From NCBI RefSeq assembly GCF_026340975.1, contig NZ_JAPEOS010000001.1:2947001-3011000 (forward strand): 64,000 nt of DNA, given 5' to 3'. Below, one piece after another: positions 1-8,646 of this stretch. This stretch comes from Streptomyces sp. NBC_01214 (lineage in GTDB: Bacteria > Actinomycetota > Actinomycetes > Streptomycetales > Streptomycetaceae). The notes under the pieces were generated by a model. The model was not told where the DNA came from. It worked only from the letters and a program-made list of their open reading frames with translations, and searched no databases. Made by a program: the position numbers and the translations under genes. Within the stretch, counting starts at the first letter, position 1. Each line of letters begins with the position of its first letter.

Positions 1-1325
1 CCAACCTCGTACTGCCGCCACTGCTCAGGAAGGCCCGCCAGGACGAGAACTTCCAGGCGCGCGACGCGGCGCTGGCCACCGAGCTGGTCTACGGGACGCT
101 GCGCCGCCAGGGCACCTACGACGCCGTCATCAAGGCGTGCATTGACCGCCCGCTGCGGGAGGTGGACCCGCCGGTGCTCGACGTGCTCTCGCTCGGCGCC
201 CACCAGCTGCTCGGCACCCGCATCCCCACGCACGCGGCGGTCTCGGCGAGCGTGGAACTGGCCCGGGTGGTGCTCGGGGACGGGCGCGCCAAGTTCGTGA
301 ACGCCGTCCTGCGGAAGATCGCCGCGCACGACCTGGACGCCTGGCTGGAGCGCGTCGCCCCGCCCTACGAGGACGACGCCGAGGAACACCTCGCGGTGTA
401 CCACTCGCACCCCAGGTGGGTCGTCAGCGCCCTGTGGGACTCGCTGGGCGGCGGGCGCGCGGGCATCGAGGACCTGCTGGAGGCCGACAACGAGCGCCCC
501 GAGGTGACCCTGGTGGCCCGCCCGGGCCGGTCCACTCCGGAGGAACTGCTGGAGGCGGTCGGCGAGGACTCGGCGCTGCCGGGCCGCTGGTCGCCGTACG
601 CCGTGCGGATGGCCGAGGGCGGCGAACCGGGCGCGCTGGAGGCGGTCCGCGAGGGCCGCGCGGGCGTGCAGGACGAGGGGAGCCAGCTGGTGGCCATGGC
701 GCTGGCGGCCGCACCGGTCGAGGGCCGCGACGAGCGGTGGCTCGACGGCTGCGCCGGCCCGGGCGGCAAGGCGGCGCTGCTCGCGGCGCTCGCGGCGCAG
801 CGCGGGGCGTTCCTGCTGGCCTCGGAGAAGCAGCCGCACCGGGCCCGGCTCGTGGAGCGCTCGCTCGCGGGCAACCCGGGCCCGTACCAGGTCATCGCGG
901 CCGACGGCACCCGCCCGGCATGGCTGCCGGGCTCCTTCGACCGGGTCCTGATGGACGTCCCGTGCTCGGGCCTGGGCGCGCTGCGCCGCCGCCCGGAGGC
1001 CCGTTGGCGCCGCCGCCCGGAGGACCTGGAGGGCTTCGCGCCGCTCCAGCGCGGGCTGCTGCGCGAGGCGCTGTCGGCGGTGCGGGTGGGCGGCATCGTC
1101 GGCTACGCCACGTGCTCGCCGCACCTGGCGGAGACCCGGGTCGTCGTGGACGACGTCCTGAAGGGCCGCGGCGCGGGCCACTCCCCGGTGTCCGCGGAAC
1201 TGATCGACGCGAGGCCCTTCATGGCGGGCGTCCCGGCCCTGGGCGACGGCCCGGACGTCCAGCTGTGGCCCCACTTGCACGGCACGGACGCGATGTACCT
1301 GGCGCTGCTGAGGCGGACGGCGTAG
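1..1325 (+). CDS. rsmB: 16S rRNA m5C methyltransferase RsmB, 5' end outside window
   Basis: The reading frame is open from base 3, so the gene enters from upstream; 440 residues are visible. RsmB transfers a methyl group from SAM to C5 of a cytosine in helix 31 of 16S rRNA in the cytoplasm. The first ~110 residues are the NusB-like RNA-binding domain. The Rossmann domain follows, with the SAM loop DGCAGPGG. Motif IV, DVPCSG, and motif VI, YATCSPH, carry the two cysteines of the two-cysteine mechanism. The GTG at 162 is internal, because the NusB-like part extends upstream of it. The next gene, rpe, is 270 bp downstream on the same strand; the gap shows no clear feature. Confidence 0.93.
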   Translation, partial: NLVLPPLLRKARQDENFQARDAALATELVYGTLRRQGTYDAVIKACIDRPLREVDPPVLDVLSLGAHQLLGTRIPTHAAVSASVELARVVLGDGRAKFVNAVLRKIAAHDLDAWLERVAPPYEDDAEEHLAVYHSHPRWVVSALWDSLGGGRAGIEDLLEADNERPEVTLVARPGRSTPEELLEAVGEDSALPGRWSPYAVRMAEGGEPGALEAVREGRAGVQDEGSQLVAMALAAAPVEGRDERWLDGCAGPGGKAALLAALAAQRGAFLLASEKQPHRARLVERSLAGNPGPYQVIAADGTRPAWLPGSFDRVLMDVPCSGLGALRRRPEARWRRRPEDLEGFAPLQRGLLREALSAVRVGGIVGYATCSPHLAETRVVVDDVLKGRGAGHSPVSAELIDARPFMAGVPALGDGPDVQLWPHLHGTDAMYLALLRRTA

Positions 1326-1595
1326 CCGAGTCGTCGGTCCCCCGTCGTCCGTGGTGGCCCACGGGATGACCCGGGCCGCCACGGCCGCCGGCTCCGCGGG
1401 CTCCGTCTCGAGGCTTCCGCCTTCCGGAGCCCCCGCCGCACCACCCGGACCCGCCCGGCCGGATACCGCCCCCCGGGGTCGCTCGCGCACCACCCGGTCC
1501 CGGCCGTACCGCGCCCGGTCGTCCCGTCCCGTCCTGCGCGGGGCGACTTGCGGGGTCGTGGCCGGAACCCGGTGGGGGCATGGCAGGCTTGGGGC

Positions 1596-2282
1596 ATGGC
1601 CGCTCAGATTTATCCCAGCATCCTGTCCGCCGACTTCGCCCGACTCGCCGAGGAGGCGAAGGCCGTCGAGGGGGCCGACTGGTTGCACGTCGACGTCATG
1701 GACAACCACTTCGTCCCGAACCTGACCCTCGGCATGCCGATCGTGGAATCGCTGAGCAGGGCCACGGACACCCCGCTGGACCTCCACCTGATGATCGAGG
1801 ACCCGGACCGCTGGGCCCCCCAGTACGTGGAGGCCGGCGCGGGCTCGGTCACCTTCCACGCCGAGGCCGCCGCCGCACCCGTGCGGCTCGCGCGGGAGAT
1901 CCGGGCCAAGGGGGCGCGGGCCTCGATGGCGCTCAAGCCCGCGACGCCGATCGAACAGTACGAGGACATCCTCCCCGAGCTCGACATGTTGCTGATCATG
2001 ACGGTCGAGCCCGGCTTCGGCGGCCAGCCCTTTCTGGACATCATGCTCCCGAAGATCCGCCGTACCCGGGAGCTGATCACCAAGCACGGTCTGGAGCTGT
2101 GGCTCCAGGTCGACGGCGGGGTCTCCGCCTCGACCATCGAACGGTGTGCCGAGGCCGGCGCGGACGTGTTCGTGGCCGGCAGCGCGGTCTACGGGGCGGT
2201 CGATCCGGCCGCCGCCGTGCGCACGCTGCGTGAGCAGGCGGGTGCGGCGATCGCAGCCGCGCCGTGGGCTTGCGACCACTGA
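1596..2282 (+). CDS. rpe: Ribulose-phosphate 3-epimerase
   Basis: A 228-residue TIM-barrel enzyme that interconverts D-ribulose 5-phosphate and D-xylulose 5-phosphate in the pentose phosphate pathway. The N terminus ([10 protein letters not shown]), the metal-site segment [11 protein letters not shown], the phosphate-binding EPGFGGQPF and VDGGV are all family signatures, and the length is normal. ATG 1596 is chosen because homologues start a few residues before [10 protein letters not shown]; an upstream in-frame GTG at 1548 would add a non-homologous tail. The Shine-Dalgarno sequence is weak. It shares its direction with rsmB and the following regulator. Confidence 0.95.
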   Translation: MAAQIYPSILSADFARLAEEAKAVEGADWLHVDVMDNHFVPNLTLGMPIVESLSRATDTPLDLHLMIEDPDRWAPQYVEAGAGSVTFHAEAAAAPVRLAREIRAKGARASMALKPATPIEQYEDILPELDMLLIMTVEPGFGGQPFLDIMLPKIRRTRELITKHGLELWLQVDGGVSASTIERCAEAGADVFVAGSAVYGAVDPAAAVRTLREQAGAAIAAAPWACDH

Positions 2283-2397
2283 ACCAAGGGTTGATGAACA
2301 GCTCGGTGAACGGGAGCTGTCCAGGCTGATCAACGGCCGTCGGATCTGACAGGATGAACGGCGAGTCGAGAGTGTGAACAGCAGTGAGGAGAACGCG

Positions 2398-3420
2398 GTG
2401 TCTGCAATGTCGGCGGGACGGTCAGCCCTGCGGATGGGACCCGCGGAGCTGGTGCAGGCGGCGGCCATGGCCCGCCGCTTCTACCTGGAGGGCAAGTCCA
2501 AGATCCAGATCGCCGAGGAGTTCGGCGTGAGCCGCTTCAAGGTGGCCCGGGTCCTGGAGACCGCCCTCGAACGCGACCTCGTACGGATCGAGATCCGGGT
2601 ACCGGCCGAACTCGATGCCGAGCGGTCGGACGCGCTCCGGGCCCGGTACGGGCTCCGGCACGCCGTCGTCGTGGAGTCGCCCGCCGACACCACCGAGGAC
2701 GCGCCCGACCCGGAGAACCTCGGCGCGGTCGCGGCCGACCTGCTGGGCGAGCTGGTCAACGAAGGCGACGTGCTCGGCCTGGCGTGGGGGCGGTCGACCA
2801 TCCACATGGCCGCCTCCCTGCACCGGCTGCCGCAGTGCACCGTGGTGCAGCTGACCGGCGTGTACGACGCGGGGACCGCCGAGCGGGGTTCGGTCGAGGC
2901 CGTGCGCCGGGCCGCCCAGGTCTCGGGCGGTGACGCGCACCCGATCTACGCGCCGATGCTGCTGCCCGATCCGGCGACCGCGGCCGCGCTGCGCAGCCAG
3001 ACGGGGATCGCGCGCGCCTTCGAGTACTTCGACAAGGTGACGGTCGCGGCGGTGTCGATCGGCTCGTGGGAGCCGGGCATCTCGACCGTGCACGACATGC
3101 TGACCGACGAGGAGCGGGAGCACTACGCCTCGCTGGGTGTGGCGGCGGAGATGTCCGCGCACCTGTTCGACGCCGAGGGGCGTCGTGTCGGTCGGGACCT
3201 CGGCGAGCGGTGCATCACCGTCGAGGCGGACCGACTGCGGCGGATCCCCGAGGTCGTGGCGATCGCGGGCGGGCTGCGCAAGGCCTCCGCGATCGGGGCC
3301 GTGCTGAGGTCGGGGCTGGTCACCAGTCTCGTCACCGACACGGCGGTCGCCGACTACCTCCTCACCGAGTCGGCCCCCGGGCTGCGGCCGGCGTTGGACC
3401 GGGCCGACCCGGACGATTGA
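2398..3420 (+). CDS. Sugar-binding transcriptional regulator, SorC/DeoR type
   Basis: A 340-residue protein with an N-terminal helix-turn-helix (about residues 20-70: KSKIQIAEEFGVSRFKVARVL) and a C-terminal sugar-phosphate-sensing SorC domain (NagB/RpiA-like fold, about 80-335; GLAWGRS and the late IAGG segment are typical). Such proteins bind DNA and respond to phosphorylated sugars. GTG 2398 is preferred over GTG 2374 because GAGGAG lies six bases before it. It stands 115 bp after rpe, so a pentose-phosphate-related signal is plausible, but the ligand cannot be read from the sequence. Confidence 0.85.
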   Translation: MSAMSAGRSALRMGPAELVQAAAMARRFYLEGKSKIQIAEEFGVSRFKVARVLETALERDLVRIEIRVPAELDAERSDALRARYGLRHAVVVESPADTTEDAPDPENLGAVAADLLGELVNEGDVLGLAWGRSTIHMAASLHRLPQCTVVQLTGVYDAGTAERGSVEAVRRAAQVSGGDAHPIYAPMLLPDPATAAALRSQTGIARAFEYFDKVTVAAVSIGSWEPGISTVHDMLTDEEREHYASLGVAAEMSAHLFDAEGRRVGRDLGERCITVEADRLRRIPEVVAIAGGLRKASAIGAVLRSGLVTSLVTDTAVADYLLTESAPGLRPALDRADPDD

Positions 3421-3543
3421 TGCGGTCTGACCGGGCATGACGGGCCGCGGCGGCCGCTGTTGACGCCGCCGGTGCGGATGGTGCTGGAATTGAGATCCGA
3501 ACGGCGGGCCGCGCGGCGGCCCGCGGGGCGCATACTGGTTCCA

Positions 3544-3765
3544 ATGACAAAGTCAGCAGTACCTCGCCGCCATTTGCCGTCCAGCCCGTTCAAGGCCCCC
3601 GTGGAGCAGCCCATCCGGCAGTTCAACGTCGGCGACCGGGTTACCCACGACGAGCACGGCCTCGGCCGTGTCGTCGGAATCGAGGAGGGGATCGCTGTTC
3701 TCGTCGACTTCGGTTCGGTTCAGAAGCGAATCCTGAGTCCCTACACCAAGATGGCCGCACTCTGA
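3544..3765 (+). CDS. Small CarD/KOW-like conserved protein
   Basis: 73 residues. The C-terminal two thirds (QFNVGDRVTHDEHGLGRVVG followed by VLVDFGSVQKRI) form a compact beta-barrel pattern like the CarD/Tudor-type RNA-polymerase- or nucleic-acid-binding modules; the N terminus is basic and proline-rich. ATG 3544 gives a normal basic start; a longer frame from 3460 would add an unlikely tail. It is a single gene between the sugar regulator and the RNase gene. Direct RNA-polymerase contact is only inferred from the fold. Confidence 0.7.
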   Translation: MTKSAVPRRHLPSSPFKAPVEQPIRQFNVGDRVTHDEHGLGRVVGIEEGIAVLVDFGSVQKRILSPYTKMAAL

Positions 3766-3814
3766 GGCCACCGGGCGATTCGCGAGCGAATCGGATATTT
3801 GGCACGATCGGTGC

Positions 3815-4249
3815 ATGATCTTTCGGAACGTGCCCCGATCGTTGCTGCGTTTGCTGGGGGCCCTGTTCCTCTGTGTCGCGCTGGTCGGTGCGGTGGGTTG
3901 TGGCGGGCAGGAACCCGCACCTTCCGCCGCCTCCCGCGCGAGTGCCTCCGCCGTCCCGGGGTGGGCGAAGGGGATGGCCGCCGTACGGGCCGACGGGCTG
4001 CCGCAGCAGGCCCGTGACGTGCTCGCGCTCATCGACGTGGGCGGGCCGTACCCCTACCGGCAGGACGGCACGGTCTTCGGGAACTTCGAGAAGGCCCTGC
4101 CCGAGCAGAGGCGTGGCTACTACCACGATTACACCGTGCGGACGCCGGGAGAGCGTGATCGCGGAGCCCGGCGGATCGTGACGGGTGAGGGTGGGGAGTT
4201 CTTCTACACGGACGACCACTACGACACCTTCAAGGCGGTTCTCCGATGA
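3815..4249 (+). CDS. Secreted/lipoprotein guanyl-specific ribonuclease (T1/Sa family)
   Basis: 144 residues. A basic start and hydrophobic segment (residues 10-28) end at a cysteine (GAVGC, Cys29), so the protein is probably a lipoprotein. The mature part matches microbial RNases such as RNase Sa (PYRQDG, FGNFE, YYHDYTV, ARRIV, TDDHY). Relative to RNase Sa, the general-base Glu54 position is Asp (HDYTV instead of HEYTV), while the Arg69 and His85 equivalents are kept. The Sa disulfide cysteines are absent. The next gene is a barstar-type inhibitor overlapping at ATGA, so enzyme and inhibitor are co-translated. Activity may be weaker than normal. Confidence 0.88.
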   Translation: MIFRNVPRSLLRLLGALFLCVALVGAVGCGGQEPAPSAASRASASAVPGWAKGMAAVRADGLPQQARDVLALIDVGGPYPYRQDGTVFGNFEKALPEQRRGYYHDYTVRTPGERDRGARRIVTGEGGEFFYTDDHYDTFKAVLR

Positions 4250-4704
4250 GCCTGGACCCGCAGCCGCTCGCCCCGGCGCTCGAAGCCGCCGAAGCCGCGG
4301 GCCGGACGACCGTACGGCTGGACCTGAGCGGGGTACGGGACAAGTCCGAGCTGATGCGGCGGTGCGGGGATGCCTTGCGGCTGCCGGAGTGGGTCGGCGG
4401 GAACTGGGACGCGTTGGCCGATGCGCTGCGGGACCTGTCGTGGTTGCCGGTGCCGCGGGGTGGGGGGTGGCTGGTGGCGGTGACGTCCTGGCGGGATTAC
4501 GCCGATGCCCGGCCGGGCGAGTGGGAGACGCTGGTCGAGGTGTTGGAGGAGGCCGTGGGCTTCTGGCGGGAGCCGGGGCCGGGGCCGGGGCCTGGCGGAG
4601 GCGGGCTGGAGCTGGTGGTGGTGCTGGCCGAGGGTGAGGCCGGGCCCGGGCCGGTTGCCGGGGCTCCGCCCCGGACCCCGCGCCTCAAACGCCGGCGGGG
4701 CTGA
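4246..4704 (+). CDS. Barstar-family ribonuclease inhibitor
   Basis: 152 residues. Residues 1-~105 match the barstar fold, including VRLDLSGVRDKSEL, the segment LPEWVGGNWDALADAL and the C-terminal ELVVVLAE strand. It is expected to bind and block the adjacent RNase in the cytosol; it overlaps that gene by ATGA. A Gly-Pro-rich loop (residues ~104-113) is an insertion. The last ~15 residues (AGAPPRTPRLKRRRG) are encoded by the first copy of a dispersed repeat, so the natural stop was probably lost or moved by the repeat. Confidence 0.85.
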   Translation: MSLDPQPLAPALEAAEAAGRTTVRLDLSGVRDKSELMRRCGDALRLPEWVGGNWDALADALRDLSWLPVPRGGGWLVAVTSWRDYADARPGEWETLVEVLEEAVGFWREPGPGPGPGGGGLELVVVLAEGEAGPGPVAGAPPRTPRLKRRRG

Positions 4705-4781
4705 AAGATCGCCTCAAACGCCGGCGGGGCTGGGGTTGGCCGGGTGGGGCTGAAAGAGCGCCTCAAACGCCGGCGGGGCTG
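4681..4781. repeat. Three near-tandem copies of a 23-bp dispersed element
   Basis: Identical 23-bp copies lie at 4681-4703, 4710-4732 and 4759-4781, all containing CCTCAAACGCCGGCGGGGCT. A fourth copy with one change (GCGAGG) is at 37339-37361. Copies 1 and 4 share a longer upstream flank (GGCTCCGCCC). It looks like a family of short intergenic sequences common in Streptomyces genomes. Copy 1 supplies the 3' end of the barstar gene. Confidence 0.85.
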
Positions 4782-4895
4782 GGTTCGCCGGGCGGGGCTG
4801 GGTTGGTCGGGCGGGGTGGGAAGAGTGCCTCGAGCGTTGGCCCGGTGGGGTTGGAGAAGCTGGGTTGGGGGCAGGCGCCTGGCCTGCCCCCTGGG

Positions 4896-5372
4896 TCAGT
4901 TCTGGGTGGTGTTCGGGATCCAGGGTGGGGTTTGGCCCCAGGACCAGACCGGGATCTTGGCCGCGTCGACCGGGGGCGGGTTGGGGCCCGAGTAGATCAG
5001 GGCCATGCGGGTGCCCCACTCGATGTAGTAGGCGAACACTCCCCGGAATTCCGGGTCCGTCGGGAGGCCGACCTCGTCGGCCGTGTCCATCAGCAGGTCC
5101 ACCCAGCGGCGGCGCTGCCGCTCGGTGATTGCCCGGCCCAGGTGCTTGGTGGCCATGTGCTGGTGGCCGCCGTGGTGGGCGGTGTAGTCCGCGGGGCCGC
5201 CGAAGACCTCCGACAGCCAGACCGCGACGTGCTGCGGGTGTTCCGAGTCCATGCCGGCGAAGACCGGGGCCAGGATCTCGTCCTGCAGGGCGTGGGCGTA
5301 GAAGGCGTCCGTAAGGCGGTTCATCGCCTCCGCTCCGCCCATCCACTCGTAGATGGTGGGTGTGGTGCTCAT
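4896..5372 (-). CDS. Truncated haemoglobin, group II (O) type
   Basis: 158 residues with a 2-over-2 globin core. YEWMGG starts the first helix, FYAHAL follows, then VFGGPADYTAHHGGH. The proximal histidine is in MATKHLGRAI, and WVDLLMDTADEVGL is the next helix. Such proteins bind oxygen or NO and act in NO/oxidative detoxification. ATG 5372 lies two bases after the TAA of the upstream ABM gene, so the two are translationally coupled. The C-terminal ~25 residues, rich in Pro and Trp, extend past the globin fold. The DNA beyond the stop is G-rich and repetitive. Confidence 0.92.
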   Translation of the reverse strand: MSTTPTIYEWMGGAEAMNRLTDAFYAHALQDEILAPVFAGMDSEHPQHVAVWLSEVFGGPADYTAHHGGHQHMATKHLGRAITERQRRRWVDLLMDTADEVGLPTDPEFRGVFAYYIEWGTRMALIYSGPNPPPVDAAKIPVWSWGQTPPWIPNTTQN

Positions 5373-5374
5373 CG

Positions 5375-5698
5375 TTATCCGGCGGCCTTTCCCGTGCCCA
5401 CGACGCCCGTCACGAGGTAGTGCTGCATCTCCTCGATGGCCGTCACGTAGGGACGGATCGCGTGGAAGAAGGCCGGGAAGTGCTCGCCCTTGCGGAACCC
5501 GCCCAGGTGGTCCTCGATCGAGGTCCAGCGGATCCGCAGGATGTAGCGCTCCTTCTCCTCGTCGCAGCGGGCCAGCTCGTAGTCGATGCACTCGGGGGAT
5601 GCGGCCAGGGACTCGGCGGCCCGGGCGTACGCGTCCTCGAAGGCCGACTGGTCGTCCAATGCGATCCGGTAGCGGATGTATTCGACGGTGGTGGTCAT
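5375..5698 (-). CDS. ABM-domain (antibiotic biosynthesis monooxygenase-like) protein
   Basis: 107 residues with one ferredoxin-like ABM domain (VEYIRYRI; DAYARAAESL; YELARCDEEKERYILRIRW; HFPAFFHAI). The family includes heme-degrading and quinone-forming monooxygenases, but many members have unknown activity. It is the first gene of a two-gene minus-strand unit with the truncated haemoglobin; pairing of ABM proteins with globins is consistent with heme or redox chemistry, which is inference. ATG 5698 is the only sensible start. Confidence 0.82.
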   Translation of the reverse strand: MTTTVEYIRYRIALDDQSAFEDAYARAAESLAASPECIDYELARCDEEKERYILRIRWTSIEDHLGGFRKGEHFPAFFHAIRPYVTAIEEMQHYLVTGVVGTGKAAG

Positions 5699-5771
5699 GG
5701 GTGCGTGCCTCTCCCTGGGTGTAGGTCGTCGCCAGCCTTACGCGATCACGCGCCGCCGTGGGGCGGATTCG

Positions 5772-6281
5772 TCATTCGGACCCGGACTTCATGGAGTCGG
5801 TCGGTTCGGAGACGTCGGGGCCCTGGGCGCGGACCCGCTGGACCTCGTCCAGGGAGTCGCGCAGCTCTGTCAGCCATTCGTCCGTGTTGCGGCCGACGAG
5901 CCGGACGCACCAGGCGAGGGCGTCGGCCCGGCTGCGGGCCACGCCGCCGGCGACCAGGGTGTCGAGGACCTGGCGCTCGGACTGGCGCAGGCGGGTCATC
6001 ACCGGGACGGCGAGGTGGGTGAACAGGGTCGTCTCCTCACCCACCCGCACGCCCCAGGCGACCTTCCGGCGGTAGAGCTCTTCGGCCTCGCGGGCCACTT
6101 CGATGCGCTGTTCGCGGGTGCGTTCGCGGAACTCCTTGACCGATTCGGCCGCCGGTATGACGCCGACGACCGTGATCTCCTCGCGGTCGAGGGTGACCGA
6201 GTCCAGGGACTCGTAGACGTCGACCGGCAGGCGCTCGGCGAACCATGCGCGGAGCTGTTCGCTCTGTTCGGCTGTAATCAT
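5772..6281 (-). CDS. Conserved hypothetical helical protein
   Basis: 169 residues, not recognised. It is predicted to be mostly helical, charged and without signal peptide or membrane segment. Residues ~45-80 contain a Glu/Arg-rich helix (KEFRERTREQRIEVAREAEEL), and ~100-135 contain SRADALAWCVRLVGRNTDEWL. The composition suggests a cytosolic actinobacterial protein. It is separated by 55 bp from the end of the flavoprotein gene on the same strand. The gap holds a small palindrome (CCTTGATCACAAGG, 6308-6321) that may be an operator or a weak terminator. Confidence 0.7.
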   Translation of the reverse strand: MITAEQSEQLRAWFAERLPVDVYESLDSVTLDREEITVVGVIPAAESVKEFRERTREQRIEVAREAEELYRRKVAWGVRVGEETTLFTHLAVPVMTRLRQSERQVLDTLVAGGVARSRADALAWCVRLVGRNTDEWLTELRDSLDEVQRVRAQGPDVSEPTDSMKSGSE

Positions 6282-6336
6282 GTAATCAACGTTGCATCCG
6301 TTGCGACCTTGATCACAAGGCTCGGGGCGTTCGCTC

Positions 6337-8067
6337 TCAGCCCATCGAGCGGTAGCGGTGGATCAGCGACACGGCCATCGCTCCCTCACCCACGCCCGAG
6401 GCGACCCGTTTCACCGAGTGGGCGCGGACGTCGCCCGCCGCGAAGACCCCGGGGACGCTCGTCTCCAGCGGGTACGGGGCGCGCTCCAGGCTCCACTCGG
6501 CCGGCAGCTCGCCGCCGTTGGAGATCAGGTCCGAGCCGGTGAGGACGAAGCCGTACTCGTCGCGCTCGACGACGCCCGCGAGCCAGTCGGTGTGCGGGCG
6601 GGCGCCGATGAAGGTGAACATGAAACGGGCCGGGACCTCGGTGTCCTCGCCCGTGTCCGCGTCGTGGAGGGTGAGGCGTTCCAAGTGCTCCTCGCCGTCC
6701 AGTCGGACCACCGTCGTGCGCACCTTCACCTCGATGTTCGGGGTGCGGTCGATCTCGTCGATCAGGTAGCGGGACATGCTCGCGTCCAGGGAGGCCGCAC
6801 GGACCAGGATCGTCACGCGGGCGGCGTACTTGGCGAAGTGCACCGCCGCCTGGCCCGCAGAATTGGCCCCGCCGACGATGAACACGTGCTGCGAGATGCA
6901 GGCCGAGCTCTCCGTGGTGGCCGCGCCGTAGTAGAGGCCGGCCCCCTCGAAGCGGTCCGCGCCGGGGGCCTCGAGGCGGTTGTACGAGACCCCGGTGGCC
7001 AGCAGCACCGTCTCGGCGGAGATCTCCGTGCCGTCCGCCAGGGTCAGGATCTTGGCCGGGTCGTCCCGGGTCAGCGAGACCACCTCGACCGGGTGCAGGA
7101 TCTCGGCGCCGAACCGGGAGGCCTGGATGGTGGCCCGGCGGGTCAGGTCGCCGCCCGAGAGGCCCGAGGGGAAGCCGAGGTAGTTCTCGATCAGGCTGGA
7201 CGTGCCCGCCTGGCCGCCGGGGGCGCGGGAGTCCAGCATGAGGGTCGACAGGCCCTCCGAGGCCGAGTAGACCCCCGCAGCCAGCCCCGCCGGGCCCGCG
7301 CCGACGATGACGCACTCGTAGTGCGGGCGGGAGGCGGTGGTGGCCAGGCCCAGGCGCTGGGCGAGCTGGGTGTCGGTCGGGGCCGAGAGCACCGATCCGT
7401 CCGGGAAGCGGACGAGGGGGAGCGCCCCGTCGGGCTGGGCGGCGATCAGGGTCAGCGCCTCGGGGTCCCGTTCGACGTTGAGGAAGCGGAACGGCTGGCC
7501 GTTGCGGGTGAAGAAGTCCCGCACGGCGTGGGTGCCGGGGGAGACGAGGTGGCCGGCGACGATGATCCCGTCGTACGCCGGCCGGTAGGTGGCCAGCCAG
7601 TCCGACAGCAGGTCGTCCAGGACCGGGAAGAGCCGCTCGTGCGGCGGGTCCCAGGGCTTGAGCAGGTAGTAGTCCAGCCGGACCCGGTTGATGGCGGTGA
7701 TCGCGGCGTCGGTCTCCGCGTAGGCCGTCAGCAGGACGCGCCGGGCGTCCGGGAAGCGGCTGACCGCCTCCAGCAGGAACTCGACGCCGGTCACGTCCGG
7801 CATGCGCTGGTCCACGAGGAACAGCGCCGGGTCGTGGCCGCGTTCGTCGAGGGAGTCCAGGATCTTCAGGGCGTCGGCCGCCGAGGAGGCGCCGAGCACC
7901 CGGTAGCGGTCACCGTAGGCGCTGCGCAGGTCGCGGCGGACGGCGCGCAGCACCTGCGGGTCGTCGTCCACGGCGAGGATGACCGGCTTCTTGTGCTCCG
8001 CGCGTTCGGCGGCCGCGGCCCCCGAGGTGGCGGTGGCGGCGGCGGAACCCTCCGGGGCCGCGCTCAT
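6337..8067 (-). CDS. Response regulator fused to thioredoxin-reductase-like flavoprotein
   Basis: 576 residues. Residues 28-150 form a receiver domain: the acidic pocket VDDDPQ, phospho-acceptor Asp86 in LVDQRMPD, Thr in LLTAYAE and Lys in LLKPWD. A linker of ~100 residues follows, resembling the thioredoxin-like region of this fused family. The rest is an FAD/NAD(P) domain with VIVGAGPAGLAAG, the FAD segment APGGQAG, a second Rossmann motif VGGANSAGQ and the C-terminal FAAGDVR. The CxxC redox pair of true thioredoxin reductases is replaced by TESSAC, so a classical disulfide cycle is unlikely. ATG 8067 overlaps the stop of the zinc-finger gene (ATGA). Confidence 0.9.
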   Translation of the reverse strand: MSAAPEGSAAATATSGAAAAERAEHKKPVILAVDDDPQVLRAVRRDLRSAYGDRYRVLGASSAADALKILDSLDERGHDPALFLVDQRMPDVTGVEFLLEAVSRFPDARRVLLTAYAETDAAITAINRVRLDYYLLKPWDPPHERLFPVLDDLLSDWLATYRPAYDGIIVAGHLVSPGTHAVRDFFTRNGQPFRFLNVERDPEALTLIAAQPDGALPLVRFPDGSVLSAPTDTQLAQRLGLATTASRPHYECVIVGAGPAGLAAGVYSASEGLSTLMLDSRAPGGQAGTSSLIENYLGFPSGLSGGDLTRRATIQASRFGAEILHPVEVVSLTRDDPAKILTLADGTEISAETVLLATGVSYNRLEAPGADRFEGAGLYYGAATTESSACISQHVFIVGGANSAGQAAVHFAKYAARVTILVRAASLDASMSRYLIDEIDRTPNIEVKVRTTVVRLDGEEHLERLTLHDADTGEDTEVPARFMFTFIGARPHTDWLAGVVERDEYGFVLTGSDLISNGGELPAEWSLERAPYPLETSVPGVFAAGDVRAHSVKRVASGVGEGAMAVSLIHRYRSMG

Positions 8068-8330
8068 GCCGGGTCCAGCATCAGCTGGTCGGCGTAGCAC
8101 CAGGCCCAGTCCTCGCCGGGCTCGTGGGAGGCCGCGATGGCGTGCTCGGTGGTCCGGTAGTGCCGGGTGGCGTGACGGTTCCTCGACGAGTCGCAGCATC
8201 CGACGTGCCCGCAGCTGAGGCACATCCGCAGGTGCACCCAGGTGTCGCCGGCGATGAGGCACTCCTCGCAGCCCACGGCCGTGGGTTTCACCGGACGTAT
8301 CTGATCGATGTGTGTGCACAACAGGTCCAT
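8064..8330 (-). CDS. UBP-type zinc-finger protein
   Basis: 88 residues. A single ZnF-UBP domain has Cys/His ligands spread over CTHIDQI, GCEEC, MCLSCGHVGCCD and RHATRHYRTTEH. In eukaryotes this domain binds free ubiquitin C termini; in actinobacteria, which lack canonical ubiquitin, the ligand is unknown. ATG 8330 is chosen because homologues start just before the first Cys; a longer frame to 8465 has no homology. It overlaps the downstream response-regulator/flavoprotein gene by four bases, so both are made together. Confidence 0.85.
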   Translation of the reverse strand: MDLLCTHIDQIRPVKPTAVGCEECLIAGDTWVHLRMCLSCGHVGCCDSSRNRHATRHYRTTEHAIAASHEPGEDWAWCYADQLMLDPA

Positions 8331-8646
8331 CGTCCTCGTCCCCGTCCCTCTCCTCGTGCTCTTCCGTGCTGTTGCTCGTGCTCTTGCTCGTTCATCAAGT
8401 CGGCTCGTGCGCCCGTGATTCACGGCGCGTCCAGACCATAGGACGGAGCCACCGGAACGGTTCATCGATTCGGCCGAAGTCAGGTAGTCCTGAAGCTACT
8501 TCCTGACGTCTGCGGACGACTTCCTGAGGTGCTGCCACGAGCTGGCCCGCTACCTCACGAAGTCGCATACCAGCGCTTTGACGAAGCCCCCGGGCGCGGC
8601 CAGTGTGGGGGACGCCAACGACAACAGGCGGCGCCTGGAGGAATAC
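8331..8646. promoter_or_regulatory. Divergent intergenic region before the 24-gene block
   Basis: 316 bp without a gene, between the divergent UBP zinc-finger gene and the first DJ-1 gene. Seen: a CT-rich stretch with repeated TGCTCGTGCTCT-like units (8348-8390); three TCCTGA boxes at 8488, 8501 and 8522; an imperfect inverted repeat AGGTAG / CTACTTCCT (8482-8504); and a loose GAGGT / ACCTC pair (8526-8556). No good match to a sigma-B type GGGTAY box was found. The promoters of both units should lie here, and the TCCTGA boxes are candidate operators. Confidence 0.5.

Noticed and set aside
162..1325. Start of rsmB at GTG 162
   Set aside because: The frame and the NusB-like domain continue upstream to base 3, so the gene is truncated by the window edge.
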